From positions 289,988 to 353,987 of the forward strand of contig BDDD01000433.1 in the NCBI GenBank assembly GCA_001972305.1: DNA of 64,000 nt, given 5' to 3'. This document shows positions 32,096 through 45,217 of this stretch, piece after piece. Numbering within the stretch: the stretch's first letter is position 1; each line of letters opens with the position of its first letter. Source of the DNA: Cephalotus follicularis. Lineage: Eukaryota > Streptophyta > Magnoliopsida > Oxalidales > Cephalotaceae. The notes under the pieces are model-generated. The model had not been told where the DNA came from, ran no database searches, and saw only the letters and a program-made list of their open reading frames with translations. Position numbers and translations under genes: made by a program.

Positions 32096-34454
32096 AACCC
32101 TAATTGAACAATCGATCAAACTGAAACCAAAACAAAGCATAGGGCATAAAAGGGTCGAAACGCTAGGGTTACCGTAAACCCTAGAAATGGACTCCAAACA
32201 TAGGCTAACAAGGAAACACACAAAACCATAGCCTAAAGTCCAATCAACCCAAACCCAAGCATCCCTAACCCTAAGGAATGACAAACAAACCATCAAAAGA
32301 AAACCATGGAGGTTCAGCTAGGGGACACACAACCTAGCCCCAACCCACTGCCACATCGCCACAAGGGAGAAGAAGAATAGATTCTTACCAAAGGTGAAGA
32401 CTCCTTCATCCAAGACAAGCTCCCTATACGCTTTATCCCCAAAAGCTCCAAGTTCCTCCTCTACCCACGAAAGGGAAGATCCAAGGATCCAAGCCTAGTG
32501 TTTATCTTACACTAAATCACTATAGATAAAGATAACATGCGGTGTGCAAGTTATATTCACCTATAATGACCTTTGACTGGTGAAAGGAGGGTTTAAAATG
32601 ACTGCAAAAATGAAGCATACATTATTGGCATTGACGCGTAGGCGATAAGCGTCGACGTGTATGTTTGCAGTAGGAAAAACAGAGATTCAGGGAAGAGAGA
32701 GAATGAGGATGTGTGTTATGGTAGCTTTAGTTGCTTTTGTCCTGTAGTCATTAAGTATTTATACTTTGACTTTTTGACTTTCTCTCTCCTAAAAACCCGC
32801 ACATCATCATGTCAAGTCGTCAACACCATGTGACTCATCTTATCTAGGCACCAATGCCAACGATAGGATGAAATAGGCTCCTTGTCTCATTTGTCTTTGC
32901 GTCAATGCTTAAACAACACAACATCGACACGTAAATCTACTGGTTTTTAAAGCGTCTATGCCATGCTCTCTATAATGTTAACGGCCCAACGGTTCAATCC
33001 AGTTATGGCATCAATGCATGCTCTCCATGGCGTCGATGTTTAAAGCTACTGCTTTTGTCAGCGTCAATGCAAGCTGTTCGCGTTAACGCCCAACAACTCA
33101 ACTAGACAAGGCGTCGACGCATGCTCTCCATGGCGTCGACGCCTAAGACAAAGATGACACAATCTCTTCTATTTTTCACAAAACCCTTCGCATAGAATAT
33201 TTCATTGTGGCATTGCATGGATCTAAATCCATCAAATGAATTACTCACCAGTAAAGCAGCATCTTCCCTGATGTTTTCCTTTCACTAAATGATATGTGTC
33301 CCAGCACATATCAACCTGTTCAAAGTCAGGCATGACCCGAAAGCCTGTCGTTCTCTGGTATGATGATAAATTCCAAAAACATCTCAATTTCTGGTATGAC
33401 CACTCTAACAGTAAACCGACTATCAGAGCAACCCCGGTGTGAGCACCAATCACCCCCCAGATCCGTGTATTACCATGTGTATCAATCATGGTCCGAATAG
33501 CCAGTCTCTTTATCTAGTTACCGGCATATGTGTCCTGTTTCCCTTGTCATATTTAGCTCTGATCACAGCCTAGGGTTTGGATTAATGTCTCCCCTTGTAT
33601 TGCTGTGATAACTATGAATCTATTATTGTAGTAAGACTATCGGTAGACCTCCCCCAGGAACCTCTCATTCCTAGTCCACCTATGACTTATCAGGACTTTT
33701 AAGTCTGCAACGTACATAGATAAATAGAGCTGGTCACCCTCAGCCCAGGTGTAATGATCCCCTATTACGCACTGGCTCATATATCTTAATCCAGCTCCCA
33801 CAAGACCCAAAGACAACCCTTTTGCTAGCACCTGGCTAGTGCTGGGGAAGGCAAAAATCAAAGTCAAGCAGTCACCAGACAATGCATGCCAGCCGCTCAA
33901 GTTAAAGGAGACAACAGAGGCTAGACCTGCTAGTCACCATAGACTATACACTACCGAGACCATAGGAATCCTATTGACATTTGGTATTGACTATCCAAAT
34001 AGTTTTCCTATTGGTGGGTCATTTCAGTGTCACGCTCTCTAGCATACACCTCACATTTAGCTTTAGGGATAAACCCAAATGGCTACGAGATAACCATCCT
34101 CCAATGCTAACCCGAGAGCAAGCTTAAGGCAGCAAGTCTTTACGATTCATCAATGGCCCAAAGAAAGTGAACCTATGACTTGGATCATTTGTCATACGGA
34201 GTAAGGATCTCATTCTCATAGCCCTCTCGGCACGAGATCCAACCCTTTGGTTGTGACAGGGTGCTATATGACTTACAGTTAATTACGTATAATTATTTTG
34301 TTCCTTTTGGTTGCTTGGGATGAGCTACATAGCCTTGTCGATAAATGAATATGCACATGAAATATGAATGGAATTCAGAATTGTATTAATTAAGAGTGTA
34401 TATGTACAACCAACAAGCCATATCAGGGCATATAGGGACACCCCTAACCTAACA
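32096..34454 (-). repeat. Element E left LTR, main piece
   Basis: It continues from 1375 after D. The first part matches 45374-45727 of the other LTR. It holds a GCGTCGACGC cluster (32630-33140) and an ATATGTG/CACATAT hairpin (33291-33311). It ends CCTAACA at 34454, where the polypurine tract starts. No open frame in it resembles a known protein. Confidence 0.88.
32630..33140. repeat. GCGTCGACGC palindrome cluster in Copia LTR E
   Basis: Eight or more words such as AAGCGTCGACGTG, GGCGTCGATG, GGCGTCGACGC (twice, about 33117 and 33133) and GCGTCAATGC lie about 40-90 bases apart. The same GTCGAC-centred theme is in the Gypsy LTRs A, H and H2, although E belongs to a different superfamily. Confidence 0.72.
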
Positions 34455-34467
34455 ATCTCCCACTTGG
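34455..34467 (-). other. Polypurine tract of element E
   Basis: ATCTCCCACTTGG reads CCAAGTGGGAGAT on the minus strand, next to the LTR end CTAACA. This is a common arrangement in plant Copia elements. Confidence 0.82.
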
Positions 34468-34481
34468 CCCTATAGCCACGA

Positions 34482-37400
34482 CTATCGGTAGCCTAAGCCC
34501 ATAGCACTCCAATGTCTCTCTAGAACTGTGCTGCTCAAGGCCTTGCTTAGTGGGTCTGCTAAATTTGCCTCTGTGGCAACTCTCTCAAGGGTAATGTCTC
34601 CTCTGTCAATGATCTCTCTAATTAGGTGATACCATCGCTGTATATGCTTGGAGCAATGATGAGATCGGGGTTCTGGCTTGTGCAACAGCCCCATTGTTGT
34701 CACAGTACACCACAACTGGATGTGCAATGGTTGGAACCACATCAAGTTCAGCAATGAACTTTCTCATCCAAATAGCTTCCTTAGCGACATCTGAGGCTGC
34801 AACATATTTTGCTTCCGTGGTGGAGTCAGCAGTAGTCTCCTGCTTGGAACTCCTCCAGCTCACAGAACCTCCGTTCAGGACAAAAACATATCCTGAAACG
34901 GATTTGTGATCATCCTGATCACTATTGAAGCTAGAGTCAGTAGAGCCCTCTAATTTCAACTCACTATCTCTTCCATAGACCAAGAAGGTATCCCGAGTCC
35001 TTCTCAGGTATTTGAGAACCCCTTGACTGCTTCCCAATGTTTCTCACCGCGATCAGACTGAAATCGACTAGCCATTCCCAATGCATAGGCGACATCAGGT
35101 CTAGTACACAGCATGGCATTCATGATGGAGCCAAAAGCTGAAGCATATGACTGCCTACTCATGCGAGCCCCCTCCTCAATTGTCTGTGGAGACATCCTCT
35201 TGGATAGGTGAATTCCCTGGCCAATTGGAAGAAGGCCTCGCTTGGAACTCTTAAGGCCATACTGTTTTAGCACCTTGCTGATGTACTAGCTTTGGGAGAG
35301 TCCCAGCAACCTATTAGATCAATCTCTATAGATATTTATACCCAATATATAGGAAGCCTCTCCCAAATCCTTCATGGAGAAGTTCTTGCATAACCAAACT
35401 TTAATGGACTGCAACATACCCACATCATTCCCTATGATTACTATGTCATCCACGTATAATACCAAGAATGTGATGTTCTGGCCAGCCTGTTTCTGGTAGA
35501 CACAAGGCTCATCCACGTTTTTGATGAAACTAGAAGTGTTAATGGTCTCGTCAAAATGGATGTACAGCCTACGGGACGCTTGCTTAAGGCTGTATATCGA
35601 CCTTTGGAGCTTACACACTCTCTGTGGATGCTCCATGGATGCAAACCCCTCAAGTTGGGACATGTAAATGTCCTCTTCAAAAAATTTGTTCATGAAGGTT
35701 GCATTGACATCCATTTGCAATATCTCATAATCGTAATGAGCGGAAATAGCAAACAATATCCGGATGGACTTAAGCATAGCGACTGGTGAGAAAGTTTTGA
35801 TATAGTCAACTCCGTGTCTTTGCCTATACCCTTTTGCGACCAATCGTGCTTTGTAAGTCTCTATCTTACCATTAGCGCCAATCTGCCTCTTGAACATCCA
35901 CTTGCAACAAATAGGGTTAATACCCTCAGGTGCATCGACCATGTTCCATACTTGGTTGGCATCCATGGAGTCCATGTCAGATTTCATGGCCTCTAGCCAT
36001 GCCCCGAATTCAATGCTCTTCACTACCTCCTCGTAGCTGAAAGGATCATCATCATAGATGTCGTTGAGTTCCTCAGTATCCTCAATGAGAAAGCCATATC
36101 TCTCAGGAGGTACTGGAACTCTACCTGATCTCCTCGTTTTAGGAGCGCCTAATTGAGATCCACTCTCAGGTTAGGAACCTTCCCCATCTATGTCTGTAGA
36201 GGGTTGAACCTCTAATTCCTCCTTATCTTGTGGGCTTTCACAAAGTGATAACTCTATCAGTTACACCTTGCTCCCACTGCTCCCTGCAAGTAGGTATTCC
36301 TCATCTAAGAATTTGGCAGTATGCGACACAAATATCTTTTGATCGCTGGGGTGGTAAAAGTAGTATCCTTTGCTCTCCTTAGGATACCCCACAAACCAGC
36401 AATGATCCGCTCGTGCCTCCAGCTTTGAAGGATCTGCCCTTCTTACATAAGCTGGACATCCCCAAACCCTAAAATGGTTTAGGCTAGGTTTCCTTCCTAT
36501 ATAAAACTCGTAATGAGTGAAGGGGATGGATTTTGAAGGAATCTAGTTTAGGATGTGCACCACCGCATGCAGTGCATAACCCTAGAATGATATAGGAAGA
36601 TCAGCGAAAGACATCATGGACTGGACCAGGTTCATCAAAGTCCGATTCCTCCGCTCGGACACACCATTATGATGTGGTGTTCCTGGAGGTGACCATTGAG
36701 AGAGAATTTCGTTATCCCTCGGATAACCCTGGAATTCAGCAGATAAGTATTCACCACCTCGATTCGACCGGAGGGTCTTAATGGGTTTACCCATTTGCTT
36801 TTCTACTTCTAGTCTGAATTCCTTGAACCTCTCAAAGGCTTCAGACATGTGTTTCATCAAAAACACATAACCATACCGTGACAAGTCATCGGTGACAGTG
36901 ATGAAGTAGGGAAAACCTCCACTAGCATTGACCAACATAGGTCCGCAGACGTTGGTGTGGACAATAGCCAGTATGTACACTGCCCTCTCTCCTACCCCGA
37001 AGTAGGGAGATTTGGTCATCTTGACAATAAGACATGGCTCGCACGTAGGAAAGGACTCCACGTCCTGGATGTCTAAAAGACCATCCATAACCACGGTTGT
37101 TAATCTAGCCTTGCTAGGATGACCGAATCTACAATGCCATATGTACGAAGGGTTTACATCGCATGTCTCTCATTGTCTTTTAGTGCTTGTTCCAGTTTGA
37201 ATTGTTAAAGCCATATGAGAATTTGTATTTAAAACATAGATCCCATTGTCAATGTGTCCATCACATAAAAGAACATTATTTTGTATAAGTTTACATCCAT
37301 AAGCAGAAAAAGTGAGCTCCATGCCCATCTTATACAAATGTGAAACAGATACACCGTTTCTTACAAGGTTCTTGACAAAATAACAAGCATCAAGTTTAAT

Positions 37401-38516
37401 TACATTTCCATTTCCCAAAAACAATTCAAAAACGCCTATTATAGTGGTGTGAATCGTCGATCCATCACCTAAGCGCAAGTCCAAAGCTTTAGCCTCTCTC
37501 AGTTGTCTAGCACCTCTTAGACCCTGCAAAGAGTTACAAATATTAGTTCCACAACCTGGATCCAAAACCCAAGTTGAATTGACATTAGTAGCTAGAAAAA
37601 TCTCAATCATGAAAGTACCTGACCTTGAGGCACCTCCTGACTTGGACTTTTGGAACTCACTGCACTGTGATCTCCAATGTATGTGCTTTCCATAATAAAA
37701 GCAACAGTCAACATGCTGTAGTTGCCGGATTGTATCAAGGGCTGATCCCCCAAAAGCTGGCCTCGTCGGCGTAGCTCCTTTTTTCCCTTTGTTCTTCTTC
37801 TTCCCTTTAGGTTTCATGGGTGCCTTGCCCTTGGACTTGGATGCTCTCGAGCTGCTCCCTCTTGGAGCTGTCCAGGAAGAAGTGGAAGGAAGATACATCA
37901 CATCAGATTTGGACCTCCCGTGTCCCATAGCAGCTTCGATGGTACGAAGCATTTCCACAAGTTCAGGCAGATTAGTATCCACCTTATTCATGTGAAAAAT
38001 TGTGATGAACTAGGAGTATGACCTAGGGAGAGATGAAAGCACCACCTCAATGTAGAAATCATTGTCAATGGTGAGATCTAACTGAGACAACTACTCAACT
38101 AGATCAATCATCTTCAATCCATGTGCGTGGACTGAAGATCCCTCAACCATTTTCGTGCCGAAGAGCTGACGGGACAAGTTAAACAGCTCGGTCCTCGACC
38201 GGGATCCATACAACTCCTGAAGACGGAGAAGTATAGCTCCCAGATTATCAAGCTTCTTGTGTTGTCTTTGCAATTATGGGACCATAACCGAAATCGCTAA
38301 GCAACGAGCTTGCTTGTTCTCATCTAACCATTTGGCCCTATTGGCCTTGTGCTGTTCCGATGGGTTGGCTCCCAGTTTGGGGGGGCTCTCAGTCATGACA
38401 TGAGCAAGCTTCATGCTCGTGAGTGCCAAGCACAGGTTGCACTGCCAATCCAAGAAATTTGGACCCGTAAGCAAGTTTGTTTCATGAACGCGTGATAGTA
38501 TTGTGCCAATCGACAT
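34482..38516 (-). pseudogene. Element E gag-pol region (Copia, decayed)
   Basis: Sense order from the right. Gag is about 38516-37640, with a Copia gag start (NLLTGPNFLDWQCNLCLAL) and a worn zinc knuckle near 37700. The protease motif WVLDPGCGTNIC lies near 37560. Integrase is about 37095-36580 (VTDDLSRYGYVFLM, TLRSNRGGEYLS, HHNGVSERRNRTLM). Reverse transcriptase is about 36025-35320 (ARLVAKGYRQRHGVDYIKTF, VLYVDDIVIIGNDV). RNase H is about 35040-34500 (TTEAKYVAASDVAKEAIWMR). Integrase before reverse transcriptase is diagnostic of Ty1/Copia. The region has around half a dozen breaks, and its lineage within Copia was not assigned. Confidence 0.92.
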
Positions 38517-39193
38517 TGTAGTAGAATATGGTGATTACTAACAACCTATAAAAGAGGAAACAAGAGAGAGAGATTAATTAACAAATCATTCCATTTATAT
38601 TATTACCATAATACTTGGTCTTTTGTAATTATGGCTCCTCCCACTATTCTAATCATATCCCACACCCCCATGTGAAATTCGGGAAGCCTCTCGCTTCCTA
38701 GTGGGGATTGGTATTTATCCACAATACTATAGTCCTGACTTTGGTCGTGCAAACCATAATATCTGAATAGGTAGGTATGAATACCAATTTACATTAGGAC
38801 CTCTCGCCCATATGTAAGATCCGATACAAGATTCGGCCTTCTGACCCTTATGGTCTCTGCTTTGGCATGATGGTAACCATAAGATACCGGTATAAGTCAA
38901 ACCGACAACCCTCAAAGAAATAGATCCGTTTTGACAGTCACACGCTTTGGCCTGTCAGAGTATCAAAACATGATCATTTCCTTTCAGTGTACCTCACACT
39001 GAAATTGAATAGAAATGGTTATACGGGGGACCTCAGCTTTGGATGGGGCCATCCCCAGAATATCCATACCATTCAACGATGATTGTGGAAGGCCAATGAT
39101 AGGGCAGCCATGCCCCACCGCTTATGGACTTGTTATTTGCAAGTTGGAGGGATTTGGTCTCATCAATTTTTATTAAATTACCGAAGCCGTTTT
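38517..39193 (-). other. Element E 5' leader, inner piece
   Basis: Untranslated sequence upstream of gag on the minus strand. It has CGGGAAGCCTCTCGCTTCC near 38680-38700, a small self-complementary stretch, and no coding content. It is interrupted by solo LTR H, whose target repeat gtttt is at 39189-39193 and 44521-44525, and it resumes at 44526. Confidence 0.7.
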
Positions 39194-40599
39194 TGTAACA
39201 CCCCTGAACGGTGGGAGTCATTATAGGTACAATAACATAACTTAAACATAACATATCATGATACTGAGCTTTAATCAAACCTTAACTTTATTAAAAAAGG
39301 TGATGGTCTAAGACATATCATAATTGGACATAAACTAGAACATGAATCTATAGCATAATCTGATATCTGAAAACTCTGAAAATTTAACTTAACCAATTTC
39401 GAAACCATGATCTAAAAACATAAACCGAAATGTTAACATTGTTCAACTGATGGGCCCAAACATGACCATGAATAACAGAATCAAACAGTATCGATTCCTA
39501 GGTGATCCTCAGACACAAGGTAAATATCTCTCTCACACATTTCCCCGATGCTCTTGATAACCTGCCGCATGGAAACAAAAACACGGCTGAGCAAACCTCA
39601 GTACAGATAAGGAAAATAAAATAGTTTATGGACATTTAAAAGATAAAAAAATATCTGAACTTCAAAATCAGGAATTAATATTATTAAATATTATTTATAA
39701 TGTAAAATAGATTATTTAAATAAAACAGTTACAAAAATCTTCATAAGCTTCTAAAAAGCATAGTATCATAAATCATAATTCAAACCTTTATCTGATCTCA
39801 TAATTCCATAATAGAGAATCTGATGTATACATATATATAGGGTTTTGCAAGGGGTTCGCGAGATCCACATGCTCTGACGGAAGGACGTGTACGGCACTAC
39901 ACAATCAATCATCTGAATCTGAATTTCTGAATCTGACAATAACTAGAGTATACTCATATGCCTCAAAAGGATCCATACCCTACCCTTATGATACATATAA
40001 AAAGAGACGTCGTAGACCGATCACAGCACCACGGTAAGTGTCATGTCCTCCGTGCCAAAGGAACATGCCTGTGATACCTCATAGGTAGGTTTTTCTATGT
40101 ATGTTATTATGCTAAAACATTGTTTTATTCTAAAACAATTTAAAATATACATAAGTATACTGTCTCTAGACATATATGAAATTATTTAATAAGAATCACT
40201 AACATACTTTCATAAAAGACATATCTGAAATCATAATCTTATCTGTATCTGAAAGTTTAACATACTTTCGAAAGTGAAAGCCATGTCCAAATTAACATAT
40301 TTTCGATAGTGAAAATCATGCACGGAATATAAAATCGGTAATATTAAACTCAATAATAAAACAAATTTTATTAAAAAAAAACCGAATATTTGATAACTAA
40401 AAATCCATTTCCATAAAATTAAAGAGTAGCAGAAAGAAACAAGCAATATTCGTACCTTAACCGTTCGAAAACTAAACAAACCTGAATACACAACAAAGCA
40501 AACAAGGAGTATCCTAATCTCCACCACGGATGATATCAAAAAATAATCAGATTAATCCAAGCATTACCATAACGTACGAAACAAAATATCAAACTGCCA

Positions 40600-40850
40600 G
40601 AGTAAAGCGTCGACGTTTAACTATAGGTGTCGACCGTTTCATTGCATGAAGGAACAAAGCACTTAGCAAGGCATCGACTAACACATAGCAAAACACAGTG
40701 GACATCGTCGACGTTTAAAGGAAGGCGTCGACAGTATCGACATAACTGTGGACGCTAAAACACATGCATGGCGTTTTACAACAGACTTTTCATACACAGG
40801 CGTCGATGCTTACGATAGGCTTCGACGCTTAACGCCTAGAACACAGAACT
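40600..40850. repeat. GCGTCGACG palindrome cluster 2 in LTR H
   Basis: Words such as AAAGCGTCGACGTTTAA, GGTGTCGACCG, CATCGTCGACGTTTAA, GGCGTCGACAG and GGCGTCGATGC. After subtracting F, the cluster lies about 1.0-1.25 kb from the sense start of the LTR. Confidence 0.78.
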
Positions 40851-41369
40851 AGTTACAGAAAATTAGTTGAAAACTATGGCCATAATCCCATTTTCTCTTA
40901 CACATCATGAAACAGTGGTAAGTATAGGTTCTAAAACATGTTTTCTATGCATGTAATTATCAATATATAGATATATCAATGCATGATCTTGTACAACATA
41001 CAAGTTACATATATTAATACCTTAGAAAACATATTTTTCTGGTGTGATAACAATTTGCATAATCATAGACTACAATCCAATTTTCTTTACATAAATCATA
41101 AAATAGTGATAACATGATTTCCTTGCTTCAAATACTGACATAACAATTTAAACATGTAGAAACATGGATAGAAGATTGGATTCAACAGCAGAAATTTTTT
41201 GTAACGCCCGTAATTTTCGTGTACTGTAATTTCACAATGTAATTGTACCTTATTGGTGGAATTAATAAAGTGATGGATTTTTCCGAATTTGATGACGTTT
41301 CCCAAATTATGGTGATGTTTATTTTAATCAATTATATACTTAGAAGTGTGATTACTTGGTAATTATGCT

Positions 41370-41530
41370 GGAGGCAGTCGACTGGTATGGAGGACAAGCC
41401 GACTGGATGGCTGCATATGGGGACAGTCGACTGGTAGGATGAACCAGTCGACTGGCCACTATCGTGACACTTGGCAACAGACTGCCAGGCGAACAGCCGA
41501 CTGCCAGGAAAGGCAGCCGACTGGATCATG
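41370..41530. repeat. CAGTCGACTG palindrome cluster 1 in LTR F
   Basis: Six or seven words (CAGTCGACTGG at about 41374 and 41424, AGCCGACTGG, CCAGTCGACTGG near 41444, CAGCCGACTG twice), 17-28 bases apart, 170-330 bases into the LTR. Confidence 0.85.
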
Positions 41531-42329
41531 CTCTGTTTGCTACATGTGACAGAAATCACATGTTACAACGGAAAGAAGGAAGTGGGTGCCATCTGTATTC
41601 CATGCAGCCGAAGGAAAGGATGTGAGGGACACCTGTGGATCATGCAAACTTCATAGGGCAGAGAAAATCAGACCTGTGAGTGTGTGCATGCATGTGAATG
41701 AGGGAATATGGCTTTGGTGCCATGTGAAGGGGGAAAGGGAGAAAAGAGTCTGCATAAAAACGTCTCACTCATTCCTCTCATCCTGGTACTGTAAAGTTTG
41801 AGAACCAGAGAATATAGTAGAGAGAAAACACAAAGAAAGGAGGAAAGGAGAGTGTTTTCCATTGTTGAAGCTTGGAGCTCAAGGTTGGAGCTGTCCTTGG
41901 AGCAGCTGGGCTTGGAGTTGGAGCTTCTGGGGAGCTCAGAACGTCACTGATTGGAACGCAAAGAGGTGGACTTACAAATTCCTAACTTGGAATCAAAGGT
42001 AGGGGAAGTTGTAATGGTATTTTGAGCTTAAAATTACTACATGCTCTATGATTTGAAACGCCTGGTTATGTGACTTGTAGCTACTGAATTAGGACGTATT
42101 TGCTACTGTCTTTGTGAGCTGTTATGCTTGCTACTGGGAATCAATGTGATTATTGTGCATGCATGTTGAACCTTATATGGTTTTGGCTTGCATGATGAAA
42201 TGAATGTTGGATAAACTGTTATATGGATGATATGACAACCTGTAGTTGTACTTCCTGTCCCTGAGCTTAAGTTATCTGCTTACCATGATCCCTTGGAGTA
42301 GTTAGATCGATTTGCATGCCACTGGTTCG

Positions 42330-42600
42330 CAGAGTAGCCGACTGTCGAAGGAAGACAGTCGACTACTCAATGAGACCAGTCGACTGCCAATGGAAAGCAG
42401 TCAACTGCTCATACTTCATATTGCCTAGAAAATGGTAATCTGGGAATGCTTCTCGTATGGGTGTACTGTAACAGTCGACTGTTGAAGAACAACAACCGAC
42501 TGCCTAATGGACAATCGACTGGCAGAAGGAACCAGTCAACTACTGATACTGCTCGACCCAGAACAGTCGACTGGTAAGGATTCCAGCCGACTGGTTGGAC
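42330..42600. repeat. CAGTCGACTG palindrome cluster 2 in LTR F
   Basis: About twelve words (AGCCGACTG, CAGTCGACTAC, CAGTCGACTGCC, CAGTCAACTG, CAGTCGACTGTT, CAACCGACTG and others), 1.13-1.40 kb into the LTR. Same flavour as cluster 1 of this LTR. Confidence 0.85.
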
Positions 42601-44254
42601 TGCTGTTTGCCTAAAACAATGCGAAACGATCCCGATTCCTACTAGGATGCATTTGAGCATTTGTATGAATTGCATATGTACTGTTTGACTACCTGGTTGT
42701 ATTGTTTGTACTCGAATTATGATTTCTAATGTGTTGTTACTTTAGAAATGCATATGTGAATTGAAACTGCTATTTTGAGTACAAAACGAATATTGATATC
42801 GTATTTTCAAATATCTTTGGAAAGCGATTTCCACTACTGTACTGTTTAAAAGTGTTTTCTATTGAAAATGCCTATTTTCAAATGTTGTAACTTTTGGAAA
42901 CATTTTGGAAAACAACTGCCTGTTGTGGATCTAAACGATCACTACTGTCCTGTTTACTGTACTGCTACTGCTTGAATTCACTGTTTGTTTTGTGAATTGT
43001 TATGTGTTTGTCCTTGAGCCACTAGTTGCAAGGCGGAGGCTGCCAGCGCCGGCTAGTGGTAGGGTTGACCTAGGGGCCAGGAGCATGGCTAGGTAACTCA
43101 CTGTACTGTTGCCTTGCTCGATTGCCTGGAGCAGGGACTGGAGTGGGAGTGTAGCGTGGGGCCAGGAGTTGGCGGCGCTACACATACTGCCTGTTGTTGT
43201 TGTTGTCCTATGTGGACATCCTGTACTGTCTGTTGGTCCTTCTCGGACATTACTGTGTTTGTTGATGTAGCCCTGGCCGGGTTACTACTGTACTGTTTCT
43301 GCATACATATATTTTCTTATATATGTACCACTGATATTTACCGTACTGTTAAATATATATTTTTTCGTATATATATAAACTGGAAATTCTACTGCACTGC
43401 ATCATTCATGCATTCATATCATGACATGCATTTAATTTTAATCCCGAACTGCTTTTATGACTTAGCCGAGTGAGGACAAAGGCTAACCCCCTACTTTACA
43501 GATTGATGTTGTGGACCTGTTGGATTGACATGGACGAAGAGCAAGCGTTATGTTGTTTTTAGTTTTACTTCTCCTGTTATGTAATAAACTGAATTGTTTA
43601 AGGGTTTCTGATGTATCATTCGTATGGATGTAACTTGTGATGGATTTAAACTTGTACTATGATCACGTTCCGTTCTGTGGGCGATTAACACTGATGGACT
43701 TGTCGAGTAGCGTGTAGTTTGGGATGCACGTTACGGATTATAGCTTATGAATTTATGCTTCCGCAACTGACAGCTTGTTCAGGGTTTTAAATTTTATGGG
43801 TTTTACATGAGCTGTATTTATGTGTTAATTGCCTTTACTGCTTATATGTCATTTCTCTTTGAACGGGGTGTGACATTTTTCCTTCAAGATAAGTTCTAAA
43901 AATCATGATTAAAACAATTGCAACATGTTTATACATAATCTAACAGTTGATACTATAGCATGAAAACAACTTTCGTTCAGAAATTACCTCCAGATAACGC
44001 CAAAAACTATGAAAATCAGTAGAGAGAAGTGACTGGTTCAATTTTGCAAAATATGCAGGTGGCACTTTAAAAAGTGCAGGGATTTTTGTTTTTAAAACGA
44101 TGAATCAGTGGTTTAAAGGTAGAAATCATGAAGTTTATGACTTACCTTACATGAAAATGCGTCCGAACTTGCATAGAAAATCGGATAAACAGATATGGCA
44201 AAAATCTCCCTTTCAAAAAACAACCCACCGTCCAAAACTGATATGGAAAAAGAC

Positions 44255-44400
44255 GACCAAGGCGTCGACGGTATACTAAAAACGTCGACGGTTAGGTATT
44301 CAAAGCAGAAAGCGTTAAATTCACACGTATGTGCATTGACGTGGTTCACAACGCCAAAGCATCAATGGTTCTGACGAAGGCGTTGGTGCTTTGTGCCCCA
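44255..44400. repeat. GCGTCGACGG palindrome cluster 1 in LTR H
   Basis: AAGGCGTCGACGGT, AACGTCGACGGTT, AAAGCATCAATGG and AAGGCGTTGGTGCTTT lie 120-265 bases from the sense start of LTR H (44520). The layout is identical in H2 (51835-51980). Confidence 0.75.
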
Positions 44401-44525
44401 AAATTCAAAATAAATAATTTCCAAATAAACAAAATCAACAATCCAAAACAATGAACAAAACAGATTACAAAAACATAACATGAACTGATAAACAGGAAGG
44501 CTTAAGGATGGCATATTACAGTTTT

Positions 44526-45217
44526 AAATTAATTTTAATCTTCCAATCCATTTGGATGGCTTCACATGCTTGGACGTGTTTAGATTGTTAAAGAAAAACA
44601 TCCATCTCATGCATCCAAAAAGTGGCGTGACTTGGGACATAAGCTATAAGTGATCATGCCAACGTGACCACTAGGTCTCCTAGGTGTACTAATTTAATTT
44701 AACTCTATTACATTGGCTACCACGCATACATGGCCTTCAACTAGTCTTGCAATCTTCTTGATGTTCTCTTCAATCTCCATTGGTCCCCTTTCTTTAAATT
44801 ACAACCAAAATAAATTTAAATTCAAAGAAATACAACTGAGGAATAAGAGAGTACTACTCAAAGAAAAAGAACATGAAAATAAATACGCCGCACGCAGGCA
44901 GCCTTAATACAGACCGATTGAATTCCATGAATGTAACAAAGCAATTGAATCATCCACATAAGGAAAACCCAAAGCTAGGTTGAGTCCCAAGCCTACCAGC
45001 ATGCATAAGAAATTCAAAAATATAACCGATATATAATTGTATAAACACGTAACAATTTAGCATTCAATGGTTCGTTGATTTCATTAGTGTGACCAATAAG
45101 CAACTCCCACTAAACGTAGGGGCACTCCAAATCGACCAAAACACATATGCAATCTATAATCCGCTAAACATCAAATTGAGGTCTAATTGAAGTCAATTAG
45201 GTCACTCTGATACCACT
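44526..45217 (-). other. Element E 5' leader, outer piece with primer-binding site
   Basis: AT-rich non-coding sequence follows H. At 45205-45215 CTCTGATACCA reads TGGTATCAGAG on the minus strand (initiator-Met primer-binding site), two bases from the right LTR start at 45218. The open frame at 44713-44907 shows no domain. Confidence 0.78.

Larger units (their letters stand above)
41200..43875 (+). mobile_element. Element F: solo Ty3/Gypsy LTR
   Basis: 2676 bases, TGTAACGCCCG...GGGGTGTGACA, with target repeat ttttt (41195-41199 and 43876-43880). It is related to LTRs A and D by its termini, the CCTAACTTGG-AAAGGTAGGGG box (about 41981-42004), the GGGGCCAGGAG motif (43072 and 43160) and the TTAGCC/GGCTAA hairpin (43462-43486). 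CAGTCGACTG clusters lie at 41370-41530 and 42330-42600. The homopolymer target repeat makes the exact edge uncertain by a base. Confidence 0.9.
39194..44520 (-). mobile_element. Element H: solo LTR of the B lineage, split by F
   Basis: It begins TGTAACACCCCTGAACGGTGGG and ends GCATATTACA, with perfect target repeat gtttt (39189-39193 and 44521-44525). LTR sequence is 39194-41199 and 43876-44520, about 2.65 kb. It shares with LTR B the CTGAG/CTCAG hairpin (about 39585-39602), the conserved hairpin block (39945-40092) and the TTCGTACCTTA box (40449-40459). It carries GCGTCGACG clusters near both ends of the sense strand. No interior coding, so a solo LTR. Confidence 0.9.

Noticed and set aside
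32270-32278. Telomere-like CCCTAA words
   Set aside because: Isolated single copies of TAACCCTAA without any tandem run.
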